Shown in pieces: positions 35,702 through 43,765 of a stretch of DNA of 64,000 bases. Position 1 is the first letter of the stretch; the number at the start of each line of letters is the position of its first letter. The notes beneath the pieces are model-generated. The model worked only from the letters and a program-made list of their open reading frames with translations. It was not told the origin of the DNA and did no database searches. The stretch covers positions 512,876 to 576,875 of the forward strand of contig NZ_FMAD01000004.1 in NCBI RefSeq assembly GCF_900094595.1, written 5' to 3'. Both the position numbers and the translations under genes were made by a program. This DNA is from Cupriavidus alkaliphilus (GTDB taxonomy: Bacteria > Pseudomonadota > Gammaproteobacteria > Burkholderiales > Burkholderiaceae).

Positions 35702-36579
35702 GCATGATGGCCTGGATCTGCGCGACCGGCGCGATTCTGCTCTGGGCGTCGTTCGCCACGCTGGTGTCGTACGCGCCAGACTTGCCGCCGCTGCTGCTCA
35801 CCGGGCTGGCACTTTCGGCGGGAAGCCTCACCTGCCTGCATCGCGTGCGCGCCTGGCGCGTGCCGTTTCGCACGCTCGCATTCGGCGTGGGGTGCCTGTT
35901 CATCTATAACGCCGGCCTCGTCATGGCCTTCCGGTTGGCACCGATCGTCGAGGCGAACCTCATCAACTATCTGTGGCCGCTGATCCTGGTATTGCTGGGC
36001 ACAACGGCCTGGCGCGGAACAGAAGGCGCGGCCAGGCTGCTTGGCGCCCTGCTGGCCTTTGCCGGCTGCGTCATTGCCATCACCTCCGGCTCGGGCGCAG
36101 TGGCGTTCAGCAGCGACCACGCCACCGGCTATGCCCTCGCATTGCTCGCAGCCTTCGTATGGGCCGTCTATTCGCTGGGCACGCGCTGGTTGCCTCCGTT
36201 TTCATCGTGGGCGACCGGCGGCTTCTGCCTGGGCGCCGGCTTACTGGCCCTCGCCAGCCACCTTGCATTCGAACCACGCACCGCAATCTCCGCCGCCGAC
36301 ATGGGCTGGGTATTGGCGATCGGCCTGGGACCGCTCGGCGTCGCCTTCGTGCTTTGGGACGTTGCCATGCGCGGCGGCAATGCCGCTCAGGTCGGCATTC
36401 TCGGCTACGCCACGCCCGTACTGTCGATGCTCTGCCTGGCTTTGGCCGGCCGGGTGACGGAGCGAGACTGGTCGACAGTCTTCCTGGCCAGCATACTTAT
36501 CGTGGCAGGAATCGCCATCGCGGCCAAGGGACCTGAGGCATTGCGGTACAGGACGAGCGCGCGTCGATGCGAGCTCTGA
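35698..36579 (+). CDS. DMT-superfamily (EamA) exporter, YddG-like
   Basis: This 293-residue inner-membrane protein has ten helices in two EamA repeats. The segments AFRLAPIVEANLINYLWPLI and VALFVLWDVAMRGG-like LGVAFVLWDVAMRGG recall YddG, the aromatic amino acid/methyl viologen exporter, so export of amino acids or related compounds is likely. It overlaps the LysR gene by ATGA and is convergent with the alpha/beta hydrolase gene. Two DMT exporters occur in this window (the other at 19.7 kb) and they are not closely similar. Confidence 0.85.
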   Translation: MSMMAWICATGAILLWASFATLVSYAPDLPPLLLTGLALSAGSLTCLHRVRAWRVPFRTLAFGVGCLFIYNAGLVMAFRLAPIVEANLINYLWPLILVLLGTTAWRGTEGAARLLGALLAFAGCVIAITSGSGAVAFSSDHATGYALALLAAFVWAVYSLGTRWLPPFSSWATGGFCLGAGLLALASHLAFEPRTAISAADMGWVLAIGLGPLGVAFVLWDVAMRGGNAAQVGILGYATPVLSMLCLALAGRVTERDWSTVFLASILIVAGIAIAAKGPEALRYRTSARRCEL

Positions 36580-36690
36580 TGTGGGTGACAATGTATTGAT
36601 GCCATCGATCACCCCCCGGCATGGGCCAGGGGGCAACTATTCCTTGTCCGCTTCGAGGCAGACCAGGCAGTTGTCTCCGGCTTCGGCCGA

Positions 36691-37692
36691 TCAGGCCTTG
36701 AGGAAGGCCGCGAGATCGGCGTTGATGACCTCCGCCTGCGTCGTCGGCATTCCATGCGGGAAGCCTTTGTACGTCTTCAAGATGCCCTTCTTCAAGAGCT
36801 TGGCCGACAAGGGTCCGGATTCTGAGTAGGGCACGATTTGATCGTCATCGCCGTGCATCACCAGCACGGGTAGATTGATCTTCTTCAGATCCTCGGTAAA
36901 GTCGGTCTGCGAGAACGCCACGATACCGTCGTAATGCGCCTTCGCGCTACCCATCATTGCTTGCCGCCACCAGTTCTGGATAACGCCTTCCTGAGGCTTT
37001 GCGCCCGGCCGGTTGAAACCATAGAACGGCCCCGCGGGAAGGTCCCGGAAAAACTGTGCCCGATTGGTGGCCGTCTGCAGTTGCAGGCCGTCAAACACCT
37101 CCCTCGGCAGACCGCCCGGATGGGATGACGTCTTGACCATGAGCGGCGGAACCGCCGCAATCAGGCAGGCTTTCGAGGCCCGCTTCTCGCCGTGTCGCGC
37201 CAGGTAGCGCACAACTTCGCCACCGCCAGTGGAGTGGCCCACGTGGATGGCGCCCTTGAGGTCAAGATGCGTTACCACTGCTGCCAGGTCGTCGGCGTAG
37301 TGGTCCATATCGTGCCCTTCCCAAACCTGCGACGAGCGGCCATGGCCGCGCCGATCATGGGCAATGACGCGATAGCCCTTGGCTAGAAAGAACATCATCT
37401 GGGCATCCCAATCGTCGGAACTCAGCGGCCATCCGTGAGAGAAAACGATCGGCGTCGCATCGGCGGGGCCCCAGTCCTTAAAGAATATCTGGACTCCGTC
37501 CTTGGTCGTGACATAGTTCATGGCGAAATTCCTCTGTGAGGTTGCCGCGCTGTTCGGCGCGGTGGACGTCTTCGAAGCGGCCATAGCCGCGATAGGCAAG
37601 GACGCAGCGACTGCGGCCCCCGTTCCGAGTGAGAGCAGTTGGCGGCGGGTGACTCCCCCGGGGACAGACAGCGAGGTAGATGCAGGTTTCAT
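36691..37692 (-). CDS. Tat-exported alpha/beta hydrolase (arylesterase/non-haem chloroperoxidase type)
   Basis: This 333-residue protein starts with a Tat-like signal (GGVTRRQLLSLGTGAAVAAS) and carries an alpha/beta hydrolase fold of the arylesterase/cofactor-free haloperoxidase group. The oxyanion region is SHGWPLSSDDWD, the nucleophile elbow GHSTGGG, the acid MHGDDDQIVP and the His GFPHGMP. Typical cytoplasmic relatives have about 275 residues; the extra N terminus here is the export signal. ATG 37692 has AAAGGT upstream. Codon use appears more mixed than in the core genes, consistent with acquisition. Last gene before the right-hand repeat. Confidence 0.88.
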   Translation of the reverse strand: MKPASTSLSVPGGVTRRQLLSLGTGAAVAASLPIAAMAASKTSTAPNSAATSQRNFAMNYVTTKDGVQIFFKDWGPADATPIVFSHGWPLSSDDWDAQMMFFLAKGYRVIAHDRRGHGRSSQVWEGHDMDHYADDLAAVVTHLDLKGAIHVGHSTGGGEVVRYLARHGEKRASKACLIAAVPPLMVKTSSHPGGLPREVFDGLQLQTATNRAQFFRDLPAGPFYGFNRPGAKPQEGVIQNWWRQAMMGSAKAHYDGIVAFSQTDFTEDLKKINLPVLVMHGDDDQIVPYSESGPLSAKLLKKGILKTYKGFPHGMPTTQAEVINADLAAFLKA

Positions 37693-38045
37693 GGCATTAA
37701 GACCTTTCTTAGTTCGTGCAAACGAAATGAACGGATAAAGCAGCGCCCTCGTCTTCCACTGGATGAATGAATGGCGACGTGATTGGGTCAAGAAAATGGG
37801 CTGGCATCGCCCCCACCGCCATCGCAACGGACCGATGAATCGATACTTGACGGGTTGCGTTGAATCCTAGACGTCATCCTTATCAGGCACTAGGCAAGCG
37901 CGGAGAAACAGCATGTTGTTCGCGCAGCGCCAATCCCTCGCCTGATTGCGGAACTCGTGGAATTGGAAAATCTGGCTCGCCTTGGTGGGCGCGCGGCAGT
38001 CGCTGCGGAATTTCGCGAAGACGGCAAGCGGCGGGCCGAAGGGCT
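37693..38045. other. Region between the hydrolase and the repeat, no intact gene
   Basis: These 353 bp contain the hydrolase promoter area near 37700-37850, AT-richer than its surroundings. A start-less open frame (about 37893-38051, rightward) then encodes a helical stretch IAELVELENLARLGGRAAVA and ends in TGA next to the ABC remnant. I do not recognise the family; it may be the tail of a truncated gene at the segment boundary. Confidence 0.4.
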
Positions 38046-38256
38046 ACCCTGACGCACGTGGCCAGGGTGCAGGATGCGCCGGGCGCGCCCGCCCTGCAGA
38101 TCAGGCGCGGCGAAGTGGAACTCGGCGGCCTCAGCTTGACCTTGCGTCCCGGCGAGAACATCGGGGTGGTGGGCCGCTCCGGCGCGGGCTGTGGCGGCAC
38201 CAGAGCGGCGGCTTCCTGGGTGAAGAGCTGGACGAGGTGTCCGAATCGGTTCAGTA
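38046..38256 (+). pseudogene. Deleted second copy of the ABC exporter gene
   Basis: The rightward sequence encodes THVARVQDAPGAPALQIRRG, then GLSLTLRPGENIGVVGRSGA, and finally the exporter's 3' end (QSGGFLGEELDEVSESVQ in another frame). Compared with the intact gene at 28.1 kb, about 42 bp are missing after GEVE and some 600 bp between Walker A and the last 23 codons, the second deletion shifting the frame. The differing bases show it is a diverged allele, not a recent copy. It supplies the truncated-ABC half expected at the right junction of a single-crossover integration. Confidence 0.85.
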
Positions 38257-38378
38257 GGCGGCGGGCGACTGGCGGGAGCGTATCCCGGCTAGGCGGCCAT
38301 CGCCCGGCGCTCCTCTTCGTCGAGCACGGGGCCGTCCAGCGTCACGCGCGAATGGTCGGTGCGGAATTTCCGGATGAC
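38189..38378. repeat. Direct repeat copy B, right boundary of the accessory segment
   Basis: This matches 29896-30085 over 190 bp without gaps. Here the hydroxylase part (from 38289) is continuous with its intact gene, while the ABC part joins the deleted copy. With copy A showing the opposite (intact ABC, truncated hydroxylase), the two repeats define the ends of the inserted segment. Confidence 0.88.
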
Positions 38379-39095
38379 CGGCTTCAGCTCTTCCTTGACG
38401 TGGGCTTCGCTGTAGCCGTTGAACAGGTGCCCCAGCAGGCCGCGACGCAGGTCGGAAGTCCCCATGATGTAGTCGGCGATCGGGAACGTGAGGTTCATGT
38501 TGTACTTCATCATGATGCCCATGTTGTGATGCGCGGTGTGGTGGCGGCGGATCGTGTTGATGAAGGGCATGTTGCGCACGAACCAGTTGTCATGCACGTG
38601 GCAGCAATAGTGGAAGGTCTCGTAGATGAGGTATTGCGCCACCATGGTGATGAAGACAAAGTAGCCGGCGTTGGCGTTGAAGATCAGCGAGGCCAAATAG
38701 CCCAGGCCGCCGCCGCCGACGCCAAGCGTCGCCAGCACGCGCCACGGGAAGAACACGATGCGGAATTCGCGCGTGGTATCGATGGTGGGCTCCTGGTCGG
38801 TGAAGTACTGGTGATGCTGGCGCGTGTGGCGCTCGTAGATGGCGCGCAGCGCAAAGACGTTGATGCGGCGGTGCATGACATAGCTGTGCAGGAACCATTC
38901 CACGAAGTTGCCGGCCAGGAATACCGGCAGGATCAGCGCCCACTCCCAGGTTACGTTGTGCAGCCGCTGGATGGCCCACCACAGCGCGCCGGTGCCCACG
39001 CCGTAGATCACTGCGATATGCAGCAAGCCGTTGTAGAGCGGGCTGATATCGGCCTTGTATTGCTCCCTGAACTTGCGTTGACGTTCGGTCATCAT
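38289..39095 (-). CDS. Fatty-acid hydroxylase/sterol desaturase superfamily membrane enzyme
   Basis: This 268-residue integral membrane protein has four to five helices and the di-iron His clusters of the superfamily: HSYVMHR, RHTRQHHQ, ETFHYCCHVHDNW and RRHHTAHHN. Members hydroxylate or desaturate lipids and hydrophobic molecules with O2. An in-frame ATG one codon later (39092) is equally possible. A CTAACATATTAG site 29 bp upstream of the start is a variant of the palindromes in front of the MFS and hydrolase genes, so it appears to belong to the same GntR regulon. It was probably formerly convergent with the ABC exporter gene. Confidence 0.88.
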   Translation of the reverse strand: MMTERQRKFREQYKADISPLYNGLLHIAVIYGVGTGALWWAIQRLHNVTWEWALILPVFLAGNFVEWFLHSYVMHRRINVFALRAIYERHTRQHHQYFTDQEPTIDTTREFRIVFFPWRVLATLGVGGGGLGYLASLIFNANAGYFVFITMVAQYLIYETFHYCCHVHDNWFVRNMPFINTIRRHHTAHHNMGIMMKYNMNLTFPIADYIMGTSDLRRGLLGHLFNGYSEAHVKEELKPVIRKFRTDHSRVTLDGPVLDEEERRAMAA

Positions 39096-39123
39096 GATTG
39101 CATCTCCGAAAAGCTGCGCCGCA

Positions 39124-39135
39124 CTAACATATTAG
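39124..39135. promoter_or_regulatory. Candidate GntR operator (CTAACATATTAG)
   Basis: This 12-bp near-palindrome differs by one base from the perfect CTAATATATTAG at 42818-42829. It lies between the MFS terminator and the hydroxylase start codon, where a repressor would block hydroxylase transcription. Confidence 0.6.
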
Positions 39136-39159
39136 ATGGATATAAAAGTGCGGCGTGCC

Positions 39160-39187
39160 AAAAAATGCCCCCGGTGGCCCAGGGGCG
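39160..39187 (-). terminator. Rho-independent terminator of the MFS gene
   Basis: Read leftward, GCCCC and GGGGC (39186-39182 and 39171-39167) enclose 10 nt and are followed by a run of T (39165-39160). It lies about 38 bp after the MFS stop codon, so the hydroxylase downstream needs its own promoter. Confidence 0.6.
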
Positions 39188-39224
39188 CCAATACAGGCGC
39201 GGCCGGACGCCGCGCGGCGAACCG

Positions 39225-40604
39225 TTAATGCGAGACTTCCTCCAGCGCCTTGCCGCGGGTTTCGACGCCCAGCAGCAGGACCGCCGCCGCGGCCACCGCA
39301 AAGGACAAGGCCCCGAGCGTGAAGACACCGCCCTGCCCCGCCACCGGCAGCAGCACGCCAACCAGGTAGGGTCCGGCCAGCGAGCCGATGCGGCCGACGG
39401 ACGAGGCAAAGCCGGCGCCGGTCGCGCGGGAGCGCGTGGGGTACAGCTCCGGCGTATAGGCATAGAGCACGGACCACATGCCGAACAGGAAGAACTGCAT
39501 GCACAGGCCTGCGGCGATCAGCTGCTCCACCGGCAGCCGGTGCACCGCCGCCTGGCCATAGGCATACGCAGCCACGGCGCTGCCGATCAGCATGAGCGCG
39601 CAGGTCGGCTTGCGGCCCCACTTTTCCAGCAGCCATGCCGAGAAGATGAATCCCGGGATGCCTGCCAGCGAGATATAGACCGTGTAGAGCACCGACTTGG
39701 TCACGGCATAGCCAGCCTGCTGCAGCAGCGCACCGAGCCACGTGGTCAGCCCGTAGTAGCCCAGCAGCGCAAAGAACCAGACTGACCACAGCATGATGGT
39801 GCGACGCGCATAGGGGCCGCTCCACAGTTCCATGAAGCGCGCCTTGCGGCTCGGCGCCTGGGTGCCGCCGAAGGTGGCGGAAACCGCCGGCAGCGGTCGG
39901 CCGGAGGCGCGTTCCACGCGCTGTTCTATGCCGGCCATGACGCTGTCGGCCTCGGACTTGCGCCCGACGTCCTCCAGCCAGCGCGGCGACTCCGGCACCA
40001 TGCGGCGCACCACGAACACGAACACGGCCGGCACCGCCAGCGCGATAAAGATACCGCGCCAGCCGATCACGGGCAGCAGCAGGTAGGTCAGCGCGCCGGC
40101 CGCGATAAAGCCGATTGGCCAGAAGCCCTCCAGGATCGCGACATACTTGCCGCGGCTCTTCGCGGGCACGATCTCCGACACCATCGACAGGCCGATCGGA
40201 AACTCCATGCCCATGCCGAAGCCGAGCAGCACGCGATAGATCATCAGCGAGGTCACGCTGTCCGCCAGCCCGCACATCAGGCTGCCCACGCCCCAGAAGA
40301 TCATGCTGACCTGGAACACCGGCTTGCGGCCGAAGCGGTCGGCCAGCAGGCCTGCGATGGCCGCGCCCAGGAACATCCCGAGGAAGCTGGAACTGGCCAG
40401 CAGCCCGGCCTGCGTCGCGCTCAGGCCGAACTCGGCCTTGATCGAGCCCAGCACGAAGGTCATCAGGCCCAGATCCATCGAATCGAAAAACCACGCCGTG
40501 GCGATGATGCCGAACAGCGAGCGCTGGTAGCCGGTCATCGGCAATCGTTCCAGCCGCGCCGCAATACCCGCCTCCAGCTTGAGGGCGCCTGCAGACATAT
40601 CCAT
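39225..40604 (-). CDS. MFS transporter, aromatic-acid/sugar-type proton symporter
   Basis: This 459-residue carrier has twelve predicted helices and the MFS loop motif GLLADRFGRKP between helices 2 and 3, repeated more weakly in the second half (LEKWGRKPTCA). DSMDLGLMTFVLGSIKAEFGLS in helix 1 with the DxxD-like acidic residues places it near the AAHS/MHS group of organic-acid symporters. ATG 40604 follows AGGAGA; an upstream ATG at 40622 lacks a site. A promoter with the palindrome over its -10 box stands upstream. It probably imports the substrate of the neighbouring dehydrogenase and hydrolase. Confidence 0.88.
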   Translation of the reverse strand: MDMSAGALKLEAGIAARLERLPMTGYQRSLFGIIATAWFFDSMDLGLMTFVLGSIKAEFGLSATQAGLLASSSFLGMFLGAAIAGLLADRFGRKPVFQVSMIFWGVGSLMCGLADSVTSLMIYRVLLGFGMGMEFPIGLSMVSEIVPAKSRGKYVAILEGFWPIGFIAAGALTYLLLPVIGWRGIFIALAVPAVFVFVVRRMVPESPRWLEDVGRKSEADSVMAGIEQRVERASGRPLPAVSATFGGTQAPSRKARFMELWSGPYARRTIMLWSVWFFALLGYYGLTTWLGALLQQAGYAVTKSVLYTVYISLAGIPGFIFSAWLLEKWGRKPTCALMLIGSAVAAYAYGQAAVHRLPVEQLIAAGLCMQFFLFGMWSVLYAYTPELYPTRSRATGAGFASSVGRIGSLAGPYLVGVLLPVAGQGGVFTLGALSFAVAAAAVLLLGVETRGKALEEVSH

Positions 40605-40651
40605 GGTTGTCTCCTGTGTCAATGAGACGCGCTCTTTGGTGGCGCGCTTTT

Positions 40652-40684
40652 GTAATATATTAGTTGCACATCGCTAATGTTCAA
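40652..40684 (-). promoter_or_regulatory. Promoter of the MFS gene with overlapping GntR operator
   Basis: On the minus strand, TTGAAC (40684-40679) and TAATAT (40662-40657) form a -35/-10 pair with 16-bp spacing. The -10 lies inside GTAATATATTAG (40652-40663), one mismatch from the perfect palindrome at 42818-42829. A bound regulator would occlude RNA polymerase. Confidence 0.65.
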
Positions 40685-40764
40685 GTAATGGTTTACCGCG
40701 AGCCCGGCCTGCGGCCAGCGCAAGCGCAGCGGGGAATGCGTCGGGAAAGCGCCCTGCCCGCGCC

Positions 40765-42039
40765 CTATGCGACCCGGCGTGGTTGCGCCGGGGCGTGCGC
40801 TTCGGCGGACAGCGTGCCCGCCCACGCGTTGCGGACAATGGCGTCGTAGCGCGCGGAAACGTCGGGCACGGGAAAGGCTTTGGCCAGCCGGGTGACCGCC
40901 AGGGCATCGCGCACCAGCGCGTCGACGTCGCCCGCTGGGATGCCGCAAGCCTGGAGGGTGGTTGGCAGGCCGACGGCCGCCACCAGGCTGCGCACCGCCC
41001 CGGGCACGCGTGCCACCGCGATGTCCGGATCGCCGTCGCCGACGTCCAGCAAGCGGGCGATGGCCAGCAACTCCTCGCGGCGCACGTCGCCCAGTGCATC
41101 GAGCACATACGGCAGCATCACCGCGTTGGTGGTGCCATGCGACAGGTGCGTCTGCCCCGCGACGGCATAGGCAATGCCATGCACGGCGTTGAGTCCCGCG
41201 CTGCCGTATGACAGCGCCGCATAGACGCTGGCGTAGCTCATGCCGATGCGCGCTTCGCGGTCAGTGCCGTGCTGGCAGCTGCGCAACAGGTATCGGCCGC
41301 ACAGGCGGATCGATTCGTGCGCAAACAGCATCGTCAGCGCGTTGCGGCCGCTGTAGCCGGGGTCCGCTTCGCCGCCGCGGTCAAAGCTGGCGGAATCGAG
41401 CGTCAGGTAGGACTCGATCGCATGGGTCAGCGCGTCGATGCCGGCATCCGCGGTGACCCGCGGCGGACAGGTGTAGGTGAATTCGGGATCGACCAGCGCC
41501 ACCGCCGGGCGCAGCCGGTTGTCCATCACCGCCACCTTGGTCGCGTTGTCGGGATCGACCAGGATCGCGCCGGGCGTTGCCTCCGACCCGGTGCCGGCTG
41601 TGGTGGGCATCGCGACCAGCGGCAGGATGGGGGTGGCGGCACCGATGCTGCCAAGGAACGCGCGCACAGGCTTGCCGTCGGGCAGGGTCAGGCACAGCGC
41701 CTTGGCCAGGTCGATATTGCTGCCGCCGCCCAGCGCGATGACATGGTCGACCGCCACACTACCCAGGCGTTCGCGCACTGCCGCCGTGGCCGCGTCGCAC
41801 AACGTGGTGGTCGGATCGGGCACGCCGCCGTCATAGACAAGCAGCTCGACGCCGTGCGCGCGGGCGCCGGCGACGAGTTCCTCCACCCACGGCGTGGCGC
41901 CGGTGAAGAACGTATCCGTCACCAGCAGGCCGCGGCGATAGCCGAGCCGGCGCAACAGCGCGGGCAGCTGCGCACGGCATCCAGCCCCCATGACCAGCCG
42001 CGCCGGCGCGCAGAAATATACGAGGTCTTCCACTCTCAT
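40765..42039 (-). CDS. Iron-containing (type III) alcohol dehydrogenase
   Basis: This 424-residue protein is a group III, metal-dependent alcohol dehydrogenase. The nucleotide site GGGSNID and the TTAGTGSE motif are present, and the metal ligands lie in DAGIDALTHAIESYL (Asp, His) and in HGIAYAVAGQTHLSHG (two His). The group includes lactaldehyde/1,3-propanediol dehydrogenases, 4-hydroxybutyrate dehydrogenase and maleylacetate reductase; the sequence alone does not decide which. ATG 42039 follows AGGAGA. The alpha/beta hydrolase gene precedes it by 35 bp, so the two are co-transcribed from the promoter with the CTAATATATTAG site. Confidence 0.88.
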   Translation of the reverse strand: MRVEDLVYFCAPARLVMGAGCRAQLPALLRRLGYRRGLLVTDTFFTGATPWVEELVAGARAHGVELLVYDGGVPDPTTTLCDAATAAVRERLGSVAVDHVIALGGGSNIDLAKALCLTLPDGKPVRAFLGSIGAATPILPLVAMPTTAGTGSEATPGAILVDPDNATKVAVMDNRLRPAVALVDPEFTYTCPPRVTADAGIDALTHAIESYLTLDSASFDRGGEADPGYSGRNALTMLFAHESIRLCGRYLLRSCQHGTDREARIGMSYASVYAALSYGSAGLNAVHGIAYAVAGQTHLSHGTTNAVMLPYVLDALGDVRREELLAIARLLDVGDGDPDIAVARVPGAVRSLVAAVGLPTTLQACGIPAGDVDALVRDALAVTRLAKAFPVPDVSARYDAIVRNAWAGTLSAEAHAPAQPRRVA

Positions 42040-42074
42040 GCTGTCTCCTGTGGGGTGATTTCGGCGTGTCAGGA

Positions 42075-42800
42075 CTAGGCCAGCTGCGCGGGCCAGCGCG
42101 CACGCAGATGTTGGGCGATCTCCCGCATGCTTTGTGTCAGCACGCCATGGCCGGCGCCCTCGAGCACGAGCAGTTCGGCATCGGCAATGCCGTTGGCCAG
42201 CATTTCGCCGTGGCCAAGCGGGCAATCGTCGTCTTCACTCCCGTGGATGACGAGCGTCGGGCAACGCACCTGTGCCAGCGCCGCACGCTGGTCAGTGTGG
42301 CGGATCGACTCCCACGTCCACGCCACCGTGCGATGGTCTGCTGCCTCGCGCAGTCCCAGCCGCCGTTCGCGCACGGCAATGGCTTCCAGCAACGCGCCGG
42401 GTAGCGCGGGTCCAAACCATCGCACCGCGTTCAGCTGCGGTGTGCCGGAAACCAGCAACAGCTCTGCAGGCACCGGCTGTTTCGGGTGCTTGCGCGCACC
42501 GGCAACATAAGCCAGCGCCACGGATACGCCCATGCTCCATCCGGCCAGCACGAACGGGCCGCGCACGTAGTTGCAGAGCGTGCGGCGCAGCACTTCGGCG
42601 CCGGCATCGAGCGAGCAAGCCTGCGCATCGGGCGGCGGCATCGCCTTGCCGCGCCCGGGCAGGTTGGGCATGACGAACGTACAGCGATCGGCCAGCTGTT
42701 CCGCCAACGGCACCCAGGCGCCCCGCGTGCCCTGGATGCCATGCATGGCGACCACCGTCACCGGGCCCTGCCCTACGACCAGTACGTCCTCGCCTGCCAT
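42075..42800 (-). CDS. Alpha/beta hydrolase
   Basis: This 241-residue cytoplasmic hydrolase has the oxyanion segment MHGIQGTRGAW, nucleophile elbow GWSMG, acid in HGSEDDDCPLG and catalytic His in EGAGHGVL. Size and motifs fit carboxylesterases or C-C/lactone hydrolases of catabolic pathways. It is the first gene of a two-gene unit with the iron alcohol dehydrogenase and starts 17 bp after the perfect palindrome CTAATATATTAG. Together the genes suggest ester or lactone cleavage followed by alcohol oxidation. Confidence 0.87.
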   Translation of the reverse strand: MAGEDVLVVGQGPVTVVAMHGIQGTRGAWVPLAEQLADRCTFVMPNLPGRGKAMPPPDAQACSLDAGAEVLRRTLCNYVRGPFVLAGWSMGVSVALAYVAGARKHPKQPVPAELLLVSGTPQLNAVRWFGPALPGALLEAIAVRERRLGLREAADHRTVAWTWESIRHTDQRAALAQVRCPTLVIHGSEDDDCPLGHGEMLANGIADAELLVLEGAGHGVLTQSMREIAQHLRARWPAQLA

Positions 42801-42817
42801 GCCGTCTCCGCACACAT

Positions 42818-42829
42818 CTAATATATTAG
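42818..42829. promoter_or_regulatory. Perfect palindrome CTAATATATTAG, candidate GntR operator
   Basis: This 12-bp perfect palindrome lies between the hydrolase start (42800) and the GntR gene (42938) and contains a TAATAT that could be the -10 box for the leftward unit. Variants with one mismatch lie at 40652-40663 and 39124-39135, each in front of another leftward gene of the set. Just to its right, GCGCAAGCTTGCGC (42856-42869) is a second, unrelated 14-bp palindrome. Confidence 0.65.
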
Positions 42830-42937
42830 TCGGATAATAGCAGAAAACAGCGTATGCGCAAGCTTGCGCGGTGCTGTGTACAAAAGCTGCGTACGGCTCA
42901 TATACAATGGACTTTCCGTGCTCCCCGACCCTTGGCC

Positions 42938-43651
42938 ATGAACGCAAGAACCACCACCCGCCCGCGCGCCGCGACCGCGCCAGAGCCTGAAGAGGCCGCC
43001 AGCCAGCGCGGCAAGCTGACCGACCTGGCTTACGAGCAGATCGAGGAGGCCATCGTGACCCTGCAGCTGGCGCCGGGCAGCTCGGTATCCGAGCTGCAGC
43101 TGAGCGAAATGACCGGCATCGGGCGCACGCCCATTCGCGAAGCGATCCAGCGGCTGGCGCGCGAGCACCTGATCATGGTGCTGCCGCAGCGGGGCTTGCT
43201 GATCGCGCCGATCGACGTCGGCAGGCAGTTGCGTCTGCTCGAGACCCGCCGCGAGGTGGAACGCCTGATCTGCCGCAGCGCCGCGCGGCGCGCGACGCCC
43301 GAGCAGCGCGATCATTTCAAGCGGCTGGCCAAGGAATTCGAACAGTCCTCACGCAACGGCGACGATGTCGCCTTCGTCCGCGCCGATCGCGAATTCAACG
43401 AACTCTGCCTGGTGGCGGCGCGCAATGAATTTGCCGAGGGCGCCATGCGGCTGATGCACGGCCTGTCGCGCCGTTTCTGGTACCTGCACTCCAAGGAAGC
43501 CGCGGACCTGCCCACCATGTCGAAGCTGCACGCCGCCGTGGCCTCGGCCATCGCGCGCGGCGAGGTTGACGGCGCCGGCGCTGCGCTCGACGCGCTGCTG
43601 GACAATATCGAGGAGTTCACGCGGGCGACAGTGCTGGGGGACTATCGATAG
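42938..43651 (+). CDS. GntR-family regulator (FCD/FadR type)
   Basis: This 237-residue protein has an N-terminal winged helix (LAYEQIEEAIVTLQLAPGSS, then VSELQLSEMTGIGRTPIREA) and an all-helical FCD effector domain with the metal/ligand residues in ADREFNELC and the LH of KLHAAVASAI. It is divergent from the hydrolase/dehydrogenase unit. The ATG at 42938 is used; TACAAT at about 42904 could be its -10. FCD regulators are mostly repressors released by an organic acid of the pathway they control, matching the three palindromes found in front of the neighbouring units. Confidence 0.9.
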   Translation: MNARTTTRPRAATAPEPEEAASQRGKLTDLAYEQIEEAIVTLQLAPGSSVSELQLSEMTGIGRTPIREAIQRLAREHLIMVLPQRGLLIAPIDVGRQLRLLETRREVERLICRSAARRATPEQRDHFKRLAKEFEQSSRNGDDVAFVRADREFNELCLVAARNEFAEGAMRLMHGLSRRFWYLHSKEAADLPTMSKLHAAVASAIARGEVDGAGAALDALLDNIEEFTRATVLGDYR

Positions 43652-43765
43652 TCCGCAAGGGGGCCCCAGTCTGCCGCATACCGGCCGCCTGGCGCTATCA
43701 AGCAACGTCCGCCTGATTACACATGCCCCGCGGAATTCGCGACGCTCGCCGCGCCGTCTGCCGGC

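Noticed and set aside
37860..39785. A 641-codon rightward frame across the repeat and hydroxylase
   Set aside because: A composite of the ABC remnant and antisense of the hydroxylase and MFS genes.
40765..42039. Specific call as maleylacetate reductase
   Set aside because: Length (424 residues) and context do not single out this activity among iron-type dehydrogenases; no ring-cleavage genes are nearby.
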